DNA of 31,757 nucleotides, from contig JABUQX010078590.1 of assembly GCA_015478945.1 (NCBI GenBank), positions 1 to 31,757 on the forward strand. The letters run 5' to 3'. Every line of letters starts with the position of its first letter. Within the stretch, counting starts at the first letter, position 1. The notes beneath the pieces are model-generated. The model was not told the origin of the DNA, ran no database searches, and saw only the letters and a list, made by a program, of their open reading frames with translations. The position numbers and the translations under genes are program-made. Of this stretch, positions 1 to 9,144 are shown piece by piece. This DNA is from Trachelipus rathkii (Eukaryota; Arthropoda; Malacostraca; Isopoda; Trachelipodidae).

Positions 1-719
1 CTATGGAGAGATTAGTGTAGAAATAGTAGGTTAAAGATTAAATTACGGCAAAATAAAAAGTATGTATTGAAGAATGCAGTATTGTATATATAGTACTAAT
101 TAATATATAATATTTATATATATATATATAGTATAGTATATATATATATCTCTACACATTTTAGAAGAAATTTATGAGATACAATGGTATCAGAAACGCA
201 GTTTTTTTCCTTCCGCTGATTCCTTTTAAAACACCAAAATTGATAAACATTTCATCAAACAATTGCATCTTTTAACAATGGTAAATATGACATGCCAAAA
301 CATGGAAGCAGTGCGTTTCTATTTAGTGCTGATAGATGGTTATTGGAAGTGTTGTATGTTAGCGAGGCACAAGAAACTGACGTAGAGAATTCCAAATGAA
401 GATTTTGACTTTCGAGCGAAAAGCTTTGAGAACCTCCATTTCCGACGAATCTTTGCTTGCAGTCGTTTTCATAATCATAAAATCATCGGGACTACTTTCA
501 AGAAACTGGCAGCATCAGTCATGCTATTTTGGGGTTATTTTCTTGGAGTGCCCTTTATAGAATATCACCAGTATTTCTTTGGACTTCATTTCCGTCATTG
601 GAAGTAGTATTGAAGTGCTGTTAATTGGCTAGCCACTTTACATTTGAAAATCCTGGATTTGACACAGAAGTCAATATTGCGATTTTAGTTTCATTTCTTC
701 TCATTTCATTTTTTCTTTA
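1..719. other. Unassigned AT-rich DNA with a short TA tract
   Basis: No recognisable gene. A TA-rich tract lies at about 100-150. The rest is unique-looking sequence with short open stretches in several frames and no motif I can name. It lies downstream of the LINE reverse transcriptase in that element's direction, so part of it could be LINE 3' sequence, but I see no poly-A tail or repeat that would fix a boundary. Confidence 0.5.
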
Positions 720-2860
720 GATACTCAGCATGATTTCCGTCGTTGTTGTCATCAAGTTTCAGACCGGCCTCTTCTAAGCCTACTTGAAAACTCTTTCAGC
801 TTACTCCCCTCTTTGCTCCAGCACGCCAAGTCATCCGCGTTTTCCAGAATATCACAGATCAAAATCTCCTTATATCCTCTCCACCCTCTTTATCACTACA
901 TCCAGATATGTACAAATCAAATTTTGTGAAACAACATGCTTCTCTGTTTTACTCTCATGTCTCAGGTGACCTCAAGAGTCAAACCATTCCTTGTTCTCAT
1001 ATTCTGTTCTTATTACATTTACTATTCTTATACAGACACTCCAGGGCTCCTCTCAAAACTTTTTATCTACTACTGCATATTCCCTCGTCTCTAGCCATAG
1101 GATCTCGCACAGTCTGCTCCGAGTGCGCACTGAAAATCAAGAGCTTTTCTTCGAGATCTATGAAAGCTATTATATATGCTCGTTTGATTATATTCCATAC
1201 CTTTTGTGACGTAAGTTTTCAAGACGACACAAGAGACCGTCGTGGCTTCTGTTCTTTTGCTATATCCCGTGCTACATGCTTTCACACCAGTCTGGGCTCT
1301 ACTAGCTTTTCTCTCAGTATTCTCTTATATGTTTTGCCCAAGTGGTCCAGCAAGGAAGAGTGTCCCTATAGTTTTTTTTACAGTCTCGCTGTATCTCCTT
1401 TTCCCTTATATATTTGGAACTATGATTTTGACTTCCATCAACCCCATCTGGTATTTGGCTTCTCGTTCCAACATTAAATTGAACAATTTCATAAGAATTA
1501 CTTTCTTTCATTTTTCTCTCATGGTCGCCTTTTTTATTAGTTTCCTATGGGTATCCCATCTCCCCCGGTGGCCTTACCGTTCCTCATCCGCTCTCAGAGC
1601 CACGTCCAACTCTTCCGTAATGACTCCTTCCCCCTCCTCATCCTCCCTTTCTTCAACTATCTCTTCTGCCACCATCCAACCACATTTAACAGTTCTTTGA
1701 ATTATTCCGTCTATTCCTTTTATTGTCTGTGATCTCACCAAAACTTCTTCTTGCTTATCCTTGATATTGCTCACTTTTCTTTTTGATCCTCTATACGTTT
1801 TTGCCAGGTCTAAAAATTCTTTTTTCTTAAGCTGCCCTCATATTCATCATTTTGCGAAGTCTCTCTTTTGCTGACTCTTCCTTTACTCATCCTTTTCACT
1901 TTCTTCTGCTTATTCATTCTTGCCTCCCATACTGAGCCTCTTGTCTGTGCAGGTTCCTATTTTCAACTACTTCTCATCAAATTACTGTTTTTCGCTCTTT
2001 ATTGCCGGTCCTTCATCTTCTTCAGCTCGATTGACCCTCACCTGCGTATGTGTTTTGTCTTCGTTCGTCGCTATCGCCATTTGTTTTAACCGCAGGGGCT
2101 CCTAAGAATGCGGTTGCTCTCGTTAGACCGGTTGTGTATTTCTTGTATCTCTTCACTTATCTCTCCTAAACTTCGCCATTTAATAAATGTGTTCCTACGG
2201 TCCTCGCTTATTTTGTCAAATATATTCTCTCTTTTTTCTGTGATATCTCGTTTCGAGTCAACTTCCACTGTTGATATGTGGATGTACATTTTTTCTTTTT
2301 TTTATTTTCTGGGCACTGGTTCCGTGCTGTTGTCTTTCGCTACCTTTTCAAGTGTCCCGCCTTCCAACGAAATCTATGGAATCCAAATTCCATGTGATTT
2401 ACTCCAGGGATCACGTTTCACAATCCATTATTAAGCCTAGCTAATAAAGTAGCGATATTATATAACTACAAGGGTAGAGTCTCTAATTGAATTCTCTTGT
2501 GATTTTTGGTTGTCCAGTTTATATCTTGTTGAACCGTATGTGAGTCCCTTGTTGGAAACAAGCCACTCCGTTGGTCGTGGCGCTGATGAGTTAGGTAGCG
2601 ATTGGCGATTCGTGGCATGTAACTGTCGGTCCCTTCCTTAATACAGATATCTATCATTCATCTTCAAATAGTTTCGTTTATCGTCGCTCCTCCATGACTG
2701 TCCGGCCACCTGATTATCTCCACCGGAAGTCCTTCTCCCCCCTACTCTTGTAAATTGAAATCTCTCCAATCAGCAACAATACATTCGCTTTCTTGCTTCC
2801 GTCCTAACTTCTTCAACAGTTTCCATGCAACGATGCTCTTTTCTCTTCGTGGGAATAGTG
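720..2860 (-). mobile_element. Decayed non-LTR retrotransposon (LINE), endonuclease C-terminus plus reverse transcriptase
   Basis: Read on the minus strand, the region gives the parts of a LINE ORF2 in the right order but in shifting frames. Near 2746-2777 there is a DFN-type segment resembling the GDFN motif of apurinic-like endonucleases, followed by a charged linker (2289 down to 2086) and then reverse transcriptase motifs from about 1770 to 730. Stops and frame changes are frequent, so it cannot make a protein as given. The 5' part (start of the endonuclease, any ORF1) is missing; a TA tract begins at about 2861. Clade is uncertain: the motif spellings suit Jockey/CR1/R1-type elements of arthropods, but I cannot separate these by eye. 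Confidence 0.75.
730..1774 (-). pseudogene. LINE reverse transcriptase domain, broken
   Basis: Minus-strand motifs appear in canonical order: a GKATGGDGIP segment (1549-1578; fingers motif, usually K-x-PGPDGIP), a piece resembling NYRGISLL near 1375-1400, LGKTYKRILREKLVE (about 1295-1340), AFIDLE (1150-1172; its Asp at 1156-1158 would be the first catalytic residue), then NADD (830-841) where the family has YADD, and a GLKLDDN segment just after it (usual form LKLNxxKTE). The spacing from FIDLE to xADD, about 108 residues, is normal for LINEs. The Tyr of the YxDD box is replaced by Asn, and at least five frame changes separate the motifs. The order of motifs makes the assignment firm even though no frame is open for long. 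Confidence 0.78.
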
Positions 2861-3055
2861 ATATATATATAATATACTATATATTGTATAATTTATAGTA
2901 ACATATATGATATGATATAGTAGTATATATAGTATAATATATATATATATAAATTAGTATATATATATATATATATGATAATATATAGATATACTATATA
3001 TATAAAATTATATATATATATATATATATAGTATGTATAATTATATTTATATAAT
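2861..3055. repeat. Interrupted (TA)n tract
   Basis: Nearly pure alternating T and A with occasional G or C interruptions. It separates the 5'-truncated end of the LINE from the mariner-like remnant. Any long reading frame here, such as a Tyr/Ile-rich one on the minus strand, is a by-product of the repeat. Confidence 0.9.
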
Positions 3056-3189
3056 GCTTTGAGTAATTGTTTTTTGGAATAATGTATCGAGTATCTGGAT
3101 TTTTTGTCCGATAGCATCTATAGAAAAATGGCATGAAAGCAATACGAATACTCGATACCTTTAGGAATTTCGTCGTAAGCGCATAGCCG

Positions 3190-3975
3190 ATAACCGATGA
3201 CTATATATGTATCGATCGAGTTACGTATCAAAGCCGCTAACATGTATCTGAGATACTGCCATACCCTGGTAGTTGTGACCTACTGGGGTCCTGGTAAATC
3301 TCGTCCATGTTATAAGTGTAACACCTTTAAACCGTACCAGGGGTACGACTGTGTGCTGGTGGGAAATTTTCAGCATTGGGCATTCAATAGAACCATTTTT
3401 TTTTTAACGGAGCGGTCGATGGGGACAAGGTACCTAACCTTCCTGCAGGAGTCGGTCGGTCCAGCACATTGACGAGATGTTGTGGGTGATAACGACGTGA
3501 TTTACTTTCAGCAAGATGGAGCTCCTCCCCACTACCATCGCGATGTAAGAAGCTCACCTCGATGCAGCATTTCCATACACATGGATTGGACGAAGAGGTA
3601 GTCATTGGAGATACCCTGCGCGTTCCCACAGAGTCTCATCGCCAATGGATCTCTGTTTTATGGGATTCTCTAAGGACAGAGTTGAAAATTGCTGCTCAAA
3701 CCAAAGAACGATAAATTGCATCTGAAAGTTGGAATGAAAGAAATGTCGCGTAAATGTCCAAATGAACGTGTCGTGTCGTTTGCGACTGCCATTGTTTCGC
3801 TTTATCAGCTGTGGTCTGGACAATGGCGGGTCATCATTTTGAACATTTGGGAACATGATTCTTTAAATACATGTATGTTCTTGTATTCAAGCCTTTAAAA
3901 CTTGTCAACGATGTTCATAAATAAAGTTTGCATAGCCTTTCAAAGTGTTAGTACATTTTTTTTGTAGACACCCTA
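3190..3975 (+). pseudogene. Truncated mariner-like (IS630/Tc1/mariner) transposase remnant with its 3' terminus
   Basis: Plus-strand frames give a patchwork of a DDE/D transposase. Near 3335-3430 a segment resembles the VTVWC...GPFFF block that follows the first catalytic Asp. At 3505-3545 YFQQDGAPPHYH contains the second catalytic Asp (codon 3515-3517). At 3615-3670 ARSHRVSSPMDLCFMGF stands where relatives have RSPDLTPLDFFLWG, so the third catalytic Asp is lost. The sequence then ends with GTAGACACCCTA at 3964-3975, a terminus of the same type as the GGGTG-starting ends of the neighbouring element, next to TA. The matching left end is absent, so the copy is 5' truncated. It is older than, and distinct from, the element at 4752-6097. 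Confidence 0.7.
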
Positions 3976-4045
3976 TATAATATATATATATATATTATAT
4001 ATATATATATATAATATATATATGATATATATATATAATATAGTA
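3974..4045. repeat. (TA)n tract
   Basis: TA dinucleotide repeat starting exactly at the TA that follows the CACCC terminus of the mariner-like remnant. This fits insertion of that element into a TA repeat. Confidence 0.85.
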
Positions 4046-4232
4046 ATTTGAACTTCATTTTTTCTTTTCTTAATTAAAAGTTTCATACCTCAAGGCTTTG
4101 ACCTATTCAGGAAGGGAAACTTCTAAACGTATTAATTATTCTACTAGGATTCCGAACTAAGGATTCGAACCCACGGACCTTGCATGTCGACTGCCGTCGG
4201 CTTAACCGTTTGAGCCACGAATAGAGGCAAAA
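4045..4232 (-). mobile_element. tRNA-derived SINE-like unit with Pol III A and B boxes
   Basis: On the minus strand, TGGCTCAAACGG (4207-4218) resembles an A box and GGTTCGAATCC (4161-4171) is a perfect B box, separated by about 35 nt as in a tRNA head. GTTAAGCC after the A box could form the D arm. The T-arm stem on the 3' side of the B box is poorly matched and no clean acceptor stem or anticodon arm can be built, so I call it a tRNA-derived SINE or decayed tRNA pseudogene rather than a functional tRNA. The unit continues to about 4045 before the TA tract. RNA polymerase III would initiate just upstream of the A box, near 4230. Confidence 0.55.
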
Positions 4233-4266
4233 TTTACTTATATTTATAATATATAATAATATATAG

Positions 4267-4298
<32 letters not shown>

Positions 4299-4406
4299 GA
4301 CTATATATATTATATATTTATATTATATAAATATATATATATAATTATATATATATAATATGTAATATATATATATAATATATATATATATTATATATAT
4401 ATAGTA

Positions 4407-4452
<46 letters not shown>

Positions 4453-4510
4453 TATATATATATATATGATACCAATATTCCAACATAAGATCGCAAATCA
4501 AACAATCTCT

Positions 4511-4559
<49 letters not shown>

Positions 4560-4572
4560 TATATAGTCGTAT
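4233..4572. repeat. Long interrupted (TA)n tracts
   Basis: Two long TA tracts (about 4233-4468 and 4512-4560) separated by a short unique spacer at about 4469-4511. Length in the real genome is uncertain because such repeats assemble poorly. Confidence 0.85.
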
Positions 4573-4751
4573 TTATATTTGCTTGCACCAGTACGTAAAG
4601 AAAAATATAGAGGCAGTGTAATCCCTAAAAATCTCCTAATAAGTCAATTATAAAAACTTTACGATATATATATATTATATTATATATAATATATATATAT
4701 ATATATAATGATATATATAAAATAGTTATATATATATATATATATTATAAA
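4573..4751. other. Short unique spacer followed by TA tract
   Basis: Unique AT-rich sequence to about 4662 and then a TA tract that runs up to the left end of the mariner-like element. No gene seen. Confidence 0.7.
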
Positions 4752-4753
4752 TA

Positions 4754-4790
4754 GGGTGATTTTAAGGGCCGATGTTGATTTTGAATAAAA
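4754..4790 (+). repeat. Left terminal inverted repeat of the mariner-like element
   Basis: Begins GGGTGATT and contains GGGCCGATGTTGA, matching the right end in inverse orientation with a few mismatches and a small length difference between the GGGTG and GGGCC blocks. Confidence 0.85.
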
Positions 4791-4851
4791 CACAAATTAC
4801 TTAGGAATTTATTGTCATTTTTTTTATTATGATAATTATGGTATGGTTCAA

Positions 4852-5983
4852 TTATGTATGGAACAAAATATCGGCCAAATGGCCGCCGCGACCTCGGCGG
4901 CACACCTCCATCCGATGGTCAAAATTTTCGATGACGCTGAGGCATAATTGAGGTTCTATGCCGTTAATGTGCCGAATTATCTCATCCTTTAGCTCTTGAA
5001 TTGTTGCTGGCTTATCGACGTACACCTTTTCTTTCAAATAACCCCAAAGAAAGAAGTCCAACGGTGTCAAATCACATAATCTTGGCGGCCAATTGACATC
5101 GCCACCAACGTGAGATAACACGGCCATTGAATTTGTCGCGCAAAAGAGCCATTGTTTCGTTAGCTGTGTGGCAAGTGGCACCGTCCTGTTGAAACCACAT
5201 ATCGTCCACAATCATACCTTCCCATGTTTCAGCTGCATAGTAGTAGAGTTGTTATGCAATGCTCACGGGATAGGGCGAACAGCCCATTCACAGTAACGTG
5301 CCTGGACCCCGGGCACATTTTGGCAAGAAAATACCGGCCGCCGATGAATGCCGCCAGCCATAAACGCGCACCAAACAGTCATCTTTGTGGGTGGCATTGG
5401 TTTTTTCGAGCAATCACTCTTGGATTAGTCATTCGCCCAAATTTCGGCAATTCTGCTTATTGACGAATCCAGTGGGTGAAAAGTGCCTCATCACTGAAGA
5501 TGCATTTTCCTTCGAAAATTGATTCATCCACTTGTTTTGCCAATTTTCTTGCCACCATTCTGAGCCATGTGTGACGACGTTTTTGGTATGTGTCAAGAGG
5601 GCTTTAGTTCTGAGTAATTGCACCTTGTAAGTCGATTTAAATGCAAGTCTTTATGCATAATGTTCATCAACGACGAGCGTGAGAGGTGCAATTGTTGGGC
5701 ACGACGACGAGTTGAAGTGGATGGCTCCTCAGCCACACTATCGCGAACAGCAGCAATATTTTCTGCAGTACGAGCTGTACGAGCATGCACTGGTCTTTTC
5801 AAATCTCCTACAGACCCGGTTTGCTCAAATTTTTTCACGATTTTTCCGATTGTACGCACATTTGGACGATTAAATTGACCAAAAAAAATCACGAAGTGCA
5901 CGATATGCATTTTGATTTGAACGCCCATTTTCATAATAAGCCTGAATAACTTTAACACGTTGCTCCATTGTGTATCTTTCCAT
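4852..5983 (-). pseudogene. Mariner-like transposase, frameshifted (about 377 codons)
   Basis: The likely start is the ATG at 5983-5981 (MERYTMEQRVKVIQAYYENG), 110 bp inside the right end. The N-terminal half has a helix-turn-helix region with FNRPNVRTIGKIVKKFEQTG and SVAEEPSTSTRRRAQQL, typical of the HTH/DUF4817 group. The catalytic triad is visible in pieces: FSDEALFTHW (first Asp about 5490-5492), WFQQDGATCHTA (second Asp 5183-5185) and RLCDLTPLDFFLWG (third Asp 5071-5073), about 36-37 residues between the last two. It ends LADILFHT at 4852. Frame breaks occur in an A-run near 5880, near 5610, 5450, 5230 and 5125. Several lie in homopolymers, so read error is possible. Confidence 0.82.
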
Positions 5984-6049
5984 GGTTCAAATTGAGTAAG
6001 TCTGAAATTGAAAAATGTCAAATGAAATGCAGTAAAAAAAATTGACGTT

Positions 6050-6095
6050 TAGGTGTGGTTCACATTCAGCATCGGCCCATACAATTTAACCACCC
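6050..6095 (-). repeat. Right terminal inverted repeat of the mariner-like element
   Basis: Read inward on the minus strand it begins GGGTGGTTAAATTGTATGGG and continues into CCGATGCTGAATGTGAA. It is the inverse partner of the left end and is followed outward by TA. Confidence 0.85.
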
Positions 6096-6097
6096 TA

Positions 6098-6209
6098 ATA
6101 TTAGTAATATAGTGAATAATATATATATATATATAGTATAAGTATTATATATACATATATATTTATTAATATATATATATATATTTATATATATATATAT
6201 ATATATATT
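6098..6209. repeat. (TA)n tract
   Basis: TA-rich tract filling the whole gap between the mariner-like element and the hAT element. Confidence 0.85.
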
Positions 6210-6300
6210 TAGAGGTGGCACTTCCGCTCTTTAGTCAGCTAGTCCGCTAGTCCGCTAGTCCGCTCCTAGCGGACTACCAGAATAGGTGCGGACTAGCGGA
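6210..6300 (+). repeat. Left terminus and subterminal (AGTCCGCT)n of hAT element
   Basis: Terminal inverted repeat followed by three tandem copies of AGTCCGCT near 6240-6263 and further GCGGACTA units in the opposite orientation by 6270-6300. Subterminal repeats of this kind are transposase binding sites in other hAT elements (for example Ac); binding here is inferred. Confidence 0.75.
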
Positions 6301-6647
6301 AGTGCGGAGTCGTCAGGGAAATTAGGGGACTTGCACGTGCGGATCAAAAATAGTTTCCGCTCTTGATGGTAGTTAATTAAAAAAGGAAACTTATTCGAAG
6401 ATTTAATATATCTTTTACAAAAATATAGAATTTTTTATTTTAAACAAGTAAATTTTAATACTAAATATAATTGCCCACTTAATAATTAAACCAAAGAATA
6501 ATCGTCAACGCTCAATTAAAGGAAAAATATAAAAATAAGTAACATTAAAATTGAGTTTTCAAAATTGAATTGCTATTACCTCATCTATAAACTTTTTTTA
6601 AATTTAATATACTATAATAACTAGGCATATCTAAATCATTTCTGTGT

Positions 6648-6657
6648 AAAACCCAAA

Positions 6658-6709
<52 letters not shown>

Positions 6710-6724
6710 TATAGTATATTATAT

Positions 6725-6787
<63 letters not shown>

Positions 6788-6825
6788 TAAATATATATAT
6801 ATATATTATATGATATTTGGGTTTT
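6648..6825. repeat. TA tract bounded by a perfect 13-bp inverted repeat
   Basis: AAAACCCAAATAT at 6648-6660 is matched exactly by its reverse complement ATATTTGGGTTTT at 6813-6825. The roughly 150 bp between them are almost pure TA. The whole can fold into one long hairpin. Confidence 0.8.
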
Positions 6826-6962
6826 TGGACATTTGATTTACAATATATATATATATGATATATATATATAATATATATATTATAAGTATATATAATATAT
6901 ATATATAATATATTATGATATATATATATAATATTATATATTATATATATATAAATATAGTA
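6826..6962. repeat. (TA)n tract with short unique interruptions
   Basis: A further TA-rich tract inside the hAT element, after a short unique stretch at about 6826-6842. Confidence 0.8.
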
Positions 6963-7229
6963 TTAGGTACCGAGCTGGATACGTAGCATTAGCATCGACT
7001 CTGCAAGAGTCGAGGCTTTCATGGATTCTACTAAAGTCTTAGACGAAATAGACCTTCTTATGGGTGGACAGGGTGGTCAAAATATTTCAGAAAGGAGGCA
7101 GAATGATTTAGGTGAGGACCTTATATTAGGCAATGATCTGCTGGAAGTGAACTAAACACAAAGCACTCCTCTCACCAATGATACTTTCCCTTTCAGCATA
7201 GGAGGAATTTGTTGAACTTGTTCATAAAA

Positions 7230-7400
7230 TAATACATAACACACCTCTCCCTAGTTCTGGCGGCTGTAGAGGGAATATTTAGTAATGGTGGGGATATTTT
7301 GAGGGCAAAGAGGTCAGCCTAAACTGCTTTTAATTTTGAGCGCACCTAATCTTTTTGAAAGTTAATATGGATCTCTTGTCCCTTGAAGACGACATTGAGG
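7230..7400 (+). pseudogene. hAT transposase C-terminal dimerization domain, broken
   Basis: From 7251 the plus strand reads LVLAAVEGIFSNGGDILRAK and then RSA, stop, TAFNFERT, stop; a frame change then gives a FLKVNMDLLSLEDDIEE segment by about 7350-7395. Relatives read AAVERIFS..GDIL...R..L...NFE...FLK.N, the hAT C-terminal dimer contact region. Upstream, about 7206-7250, EFVELVHKIIHNTPLP fits the residues that precede it. Two stops and a frameshift show it is dead as given. It lies inside the paired hAT ends in the expected orientation, which supports the element call. Confidence 0.75.
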
Positions 7401-7549
7401 AGGTAAGAAATGTAGAATCCTGAGATTTTGATAAATATTCATTCAATTTTTTCATATAATATTATAAATAAAATTTTTGTAAGGAAATATACTATTTAGT
7501 ATTTAATATTAAAATCTTTTGTGAAGTCGCAACATTTAAATTATTAGCG

Positions 7550-7703
7550 GGAGACGTGCGGACTTGCGGACTTGCGGACTTGCGATAGCGGATGTTTGAT
7601 GGTCTGAATAAGTTCGGAGGAGCGCTAGCGGACTACGTTTTCTCGAGGGGCGGAGGTGCGCTAGCGGACTACCCCTAAAGAGCGTGGGTGCTCCAACTCT
7701 CTG
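7550..7703 (-). repeat. Right terminus and subterminal (GCGGACTT)n of hAT element
   Basis: Three tandem GCGGACTT units at about 7557-7582, then GCTAGCGGACTA twice (about 7622-7637 and 7660-7673), then the terminal repeat. The units are inverse copies of the left-end repeats. Confidence 0.75.
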
Positions 7704-7853
7704 ATATATATAGTGTACTATTGGGGTTTTTATACTATTAAATCTAGTGTATATAATATACTAAATATATAATATATATACTATATAATATATATATAGT
7801 ATATATATAATATATATATATATATATAATTTATATATATTATATATATTATA
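7704..7853. repeat. AT-rich tract with (TA)n
   Basis: TA-rich sequence starting exactly at the right end of the hAT element, interrupted by a short unique stretch near 7715-7750. Confidence 0.8.
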
Positions 7854-8175
7854 TCGACAAAGTAAAATAAGTAATATTGATTTTAACTTTTTAAGTACTC
7901 TTGAAACTGAAAGTATTAAACTGGTAATTTTATAATGGCTGTTTTTATAATAAAAATAAAAATAATTTGCATTATAATTACGTTATACATTTGTTTCCGA
8001 AACTGAAATATATTTGTTTGTCATGTGTTGCGCCTGCATCTTTTTATGTCTTTACGGTAGCTTTACCGTATAGCATTTGACGATTAGATTCATTGGAAAA
8101 GTGGTATATTTTTTATTCTCAAAAGCAAGCGAAAAAAAAAATAGTTGAACAATAAAAAGTTTTCTAACTCTGTAA
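7854..8175. other. Unassigned AT-rich spacer with a small hairpin
   Basis: No gene seen. TACGGTA at 8053-8059 and TACCGTA at 8064-8070 form a perfect 7-bp inverted repeat with a 4-nt loop; there is no T-run right after it that would suggest a Pol III terminator. Confidence 0.5.
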
Positions 8176-8428
8176 CACTAAGCTGAGTCAGAGTCGAAAT
8201 TTTGAATTTTACTGCTGGAGTCGAAATCGGAGTCGGAGTCGACAAGATTTGTTTGGATAAAGCCGGAATCGGAGTAGAAAATTTTTTTTGGATTGAAACA
8301 GGAGGAGTCGAGTCGGAGTCGGAGTCGGAGTCGAAAATTTTTGTTAAAGTGGAGTCGGAGTCGAAAATCCAAATTTGAATTTAAGGAGTCGGAGTCGAAA
8401 ATTTTATTTTACGACTCCGCAGCCCTGC
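8176..8428. mobile_element. hAT-type end or MITE rich in GGAGTC repeats
   Basis: On the plus strand GGAGTCGGAGTCG-type hexamer repeats recur from about 8190 to 8400, broken by AAATTTT spacers. The right edge reads CGACTCCGCAGCCCTG (8413-8428); inverted, this is CAGGGCTGCGGAGTCG, a classic hAT terminus. The left edge, CACTAAGCTGAGTCAGAGTC at about 8176, is a plausible degraded partner, giving a MITE of about 253 bp. The 8-bp flanks do not match, so the left boundary is tentative. Confidence 0.6.
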
Positions 8429-8837
8429 TTTTAATCCAAAACTCCCTCAATAAATGTTGATCATTCGTTGACTTAAATTGGAATCTTTAGTCGCATAAAC
8501 TATATCTTGCATTAGACGATAAAAATGCGTTTCATTTAAAATGTGGAAGACTAATATTGCCGTTTTCATGAAAAAATCCTGGTATGGCCAGGTTAAAAAG
8601 CATCTTAACAGAACAAAGAACAAGTTATAACGTGGTAAAAATCTCTAACCAGTTGTTGGTTTATCCAAATTTTCTAAATGCATCCTAATATCACGGTGAA
8701 CTGAAAAATCCCTCGATAGTGATGAATTGCATTTTGTGATGTCGAAGTCGCAAGTCAGTGAACTTGTATGAAATGATTGAGGTCACTCAGAGCCACAATT
8801 CACAAACTTTGTCATTTCAAAATGGATAACTTTCTCC
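8429..8837. other. Unassigned spacer between GGAGTC-rich blocks
   Basis: Unique-looking AT-rich sequence with no recognised coding or RNA feature. It could be the interior of a single hAT element running 8176-9057. Confidence 0.45.
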
Positions 8838-9057
8838 AACTCTAACTATAGTTCTGCTCCTCTAACTTTGAAAATTACCTCTCCCGACTCCAGCCCTCTC
8901 TCAAAATTATCCGATTCCAACTCCAACCGACTCACTCTCTTCAAATTTACCGACTCCCCGACCTCCCCGACTCCCCGCTACCGACTCCCCGACTCCCCGA
9001 CTCCCCGACTCCCCGACTCCGATCTGACTCCGACTCCGACTCCGACTCCACCACCCA
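8838..9057. mobile_element. hAT-type right end rich in CCGACTCC repeats
   Basis: The plus strand carries CGACTCC units, dense at 8940-9050 (including CCCCGACT units in tandem), ending CTCCACCACCCAG at about 9057. Inverted, this end reads CTGGGTGGTGGAGTCGG, close to the CAGGGYTGYGGAGTCGG terminus seen at 8428. Orientation is that of a right end, so it may pair with the opposite-facing repeats at 8190-8400. TA repeat follows directly. Confidence 0.6.
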
Positions 9058-9091
9058 GTAATATATATATATATTATTAATATATATATAT

Positions 9092-9144
<53 letters not shown>

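Larger units (their letters stand above)
4752..6097 (-). mobile_element. Full-length mariner-like (IS630/Tc1/mariner superfamily) DNA transposon
   Basis: The element is bounded by TA on both sides (4752-4753 and 6096-6097), the normal target duplication for this superfamily. The left end reads GGGTGATTTTAAGGGCCGAT and the right end, read inward on the minus strand, begins GGGTGGTTAAATTGTATGGG; both continue into GGGCCGATGYTGA. The span of about 1.34 kb and the single transposase gene on the minus strand are typical. It sits inside a TA repeat that resumes on both sides. The transposase is frameshifted, so the copy is non-autonomous as given, but both ends are intact enough to be mobilised in trans if a related transposase exists. 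Confidence 0.88.
6210..7703 (+). mobile_element. hAT-superfamily DNA transposon with subterminal repeats, decayed
   Basis: The left end TAGAGGTGGCACTTCCGCTC (6210) and the right end read inward, CAGAGAGTTGGAGCACCCAC (7703), align with gaps as a YAGAG-type hAT end and both run into GCTCTTTAG and then TAGTCCGCTAG. Inside the ends are short tandem repeats (AGTCCGCT on the left, GCGGACTT on the right) in inverted orientation. A plus-strand hAT dimerization domain lies at 7230-7400. The 8-bp target duplication expected for hAT cannot be resolved because both flanks are TA repeat. The interior also holds an AT-rich block with a TA hairpin (6648-6960). Total about 1.5 kb, shorter than an autonomous hAT, so most of the transposase has been deleted or has decayed. 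Confidence 0.78.

Noticed and set aside
2582..2620. CTGATGAG resembling a hammerhead core
   Set aside because: No GAAA partner follows at usable distance, and the site lies in the LINE endonuclease region.
4161..4219. Functional tRNA gene on the minus strand
   Set aside because: A and B boxes are good but acceptor, anticodon and T-arm stems cannot be formed; treated as SINE-like.
6966..6986. GGTACCGAGCTGGATAC resembling a cloning-vector polylinker
   Set aside because: Only partial similarity, no further vector sequence, and it lies inside the hAT element.
8190..8400. CRISPR-like or minisatellite array of GGAGTC units
   Set aside because: Repeat units are 6 bp with no unique spacers, and the block is tied to a hAT terminus.
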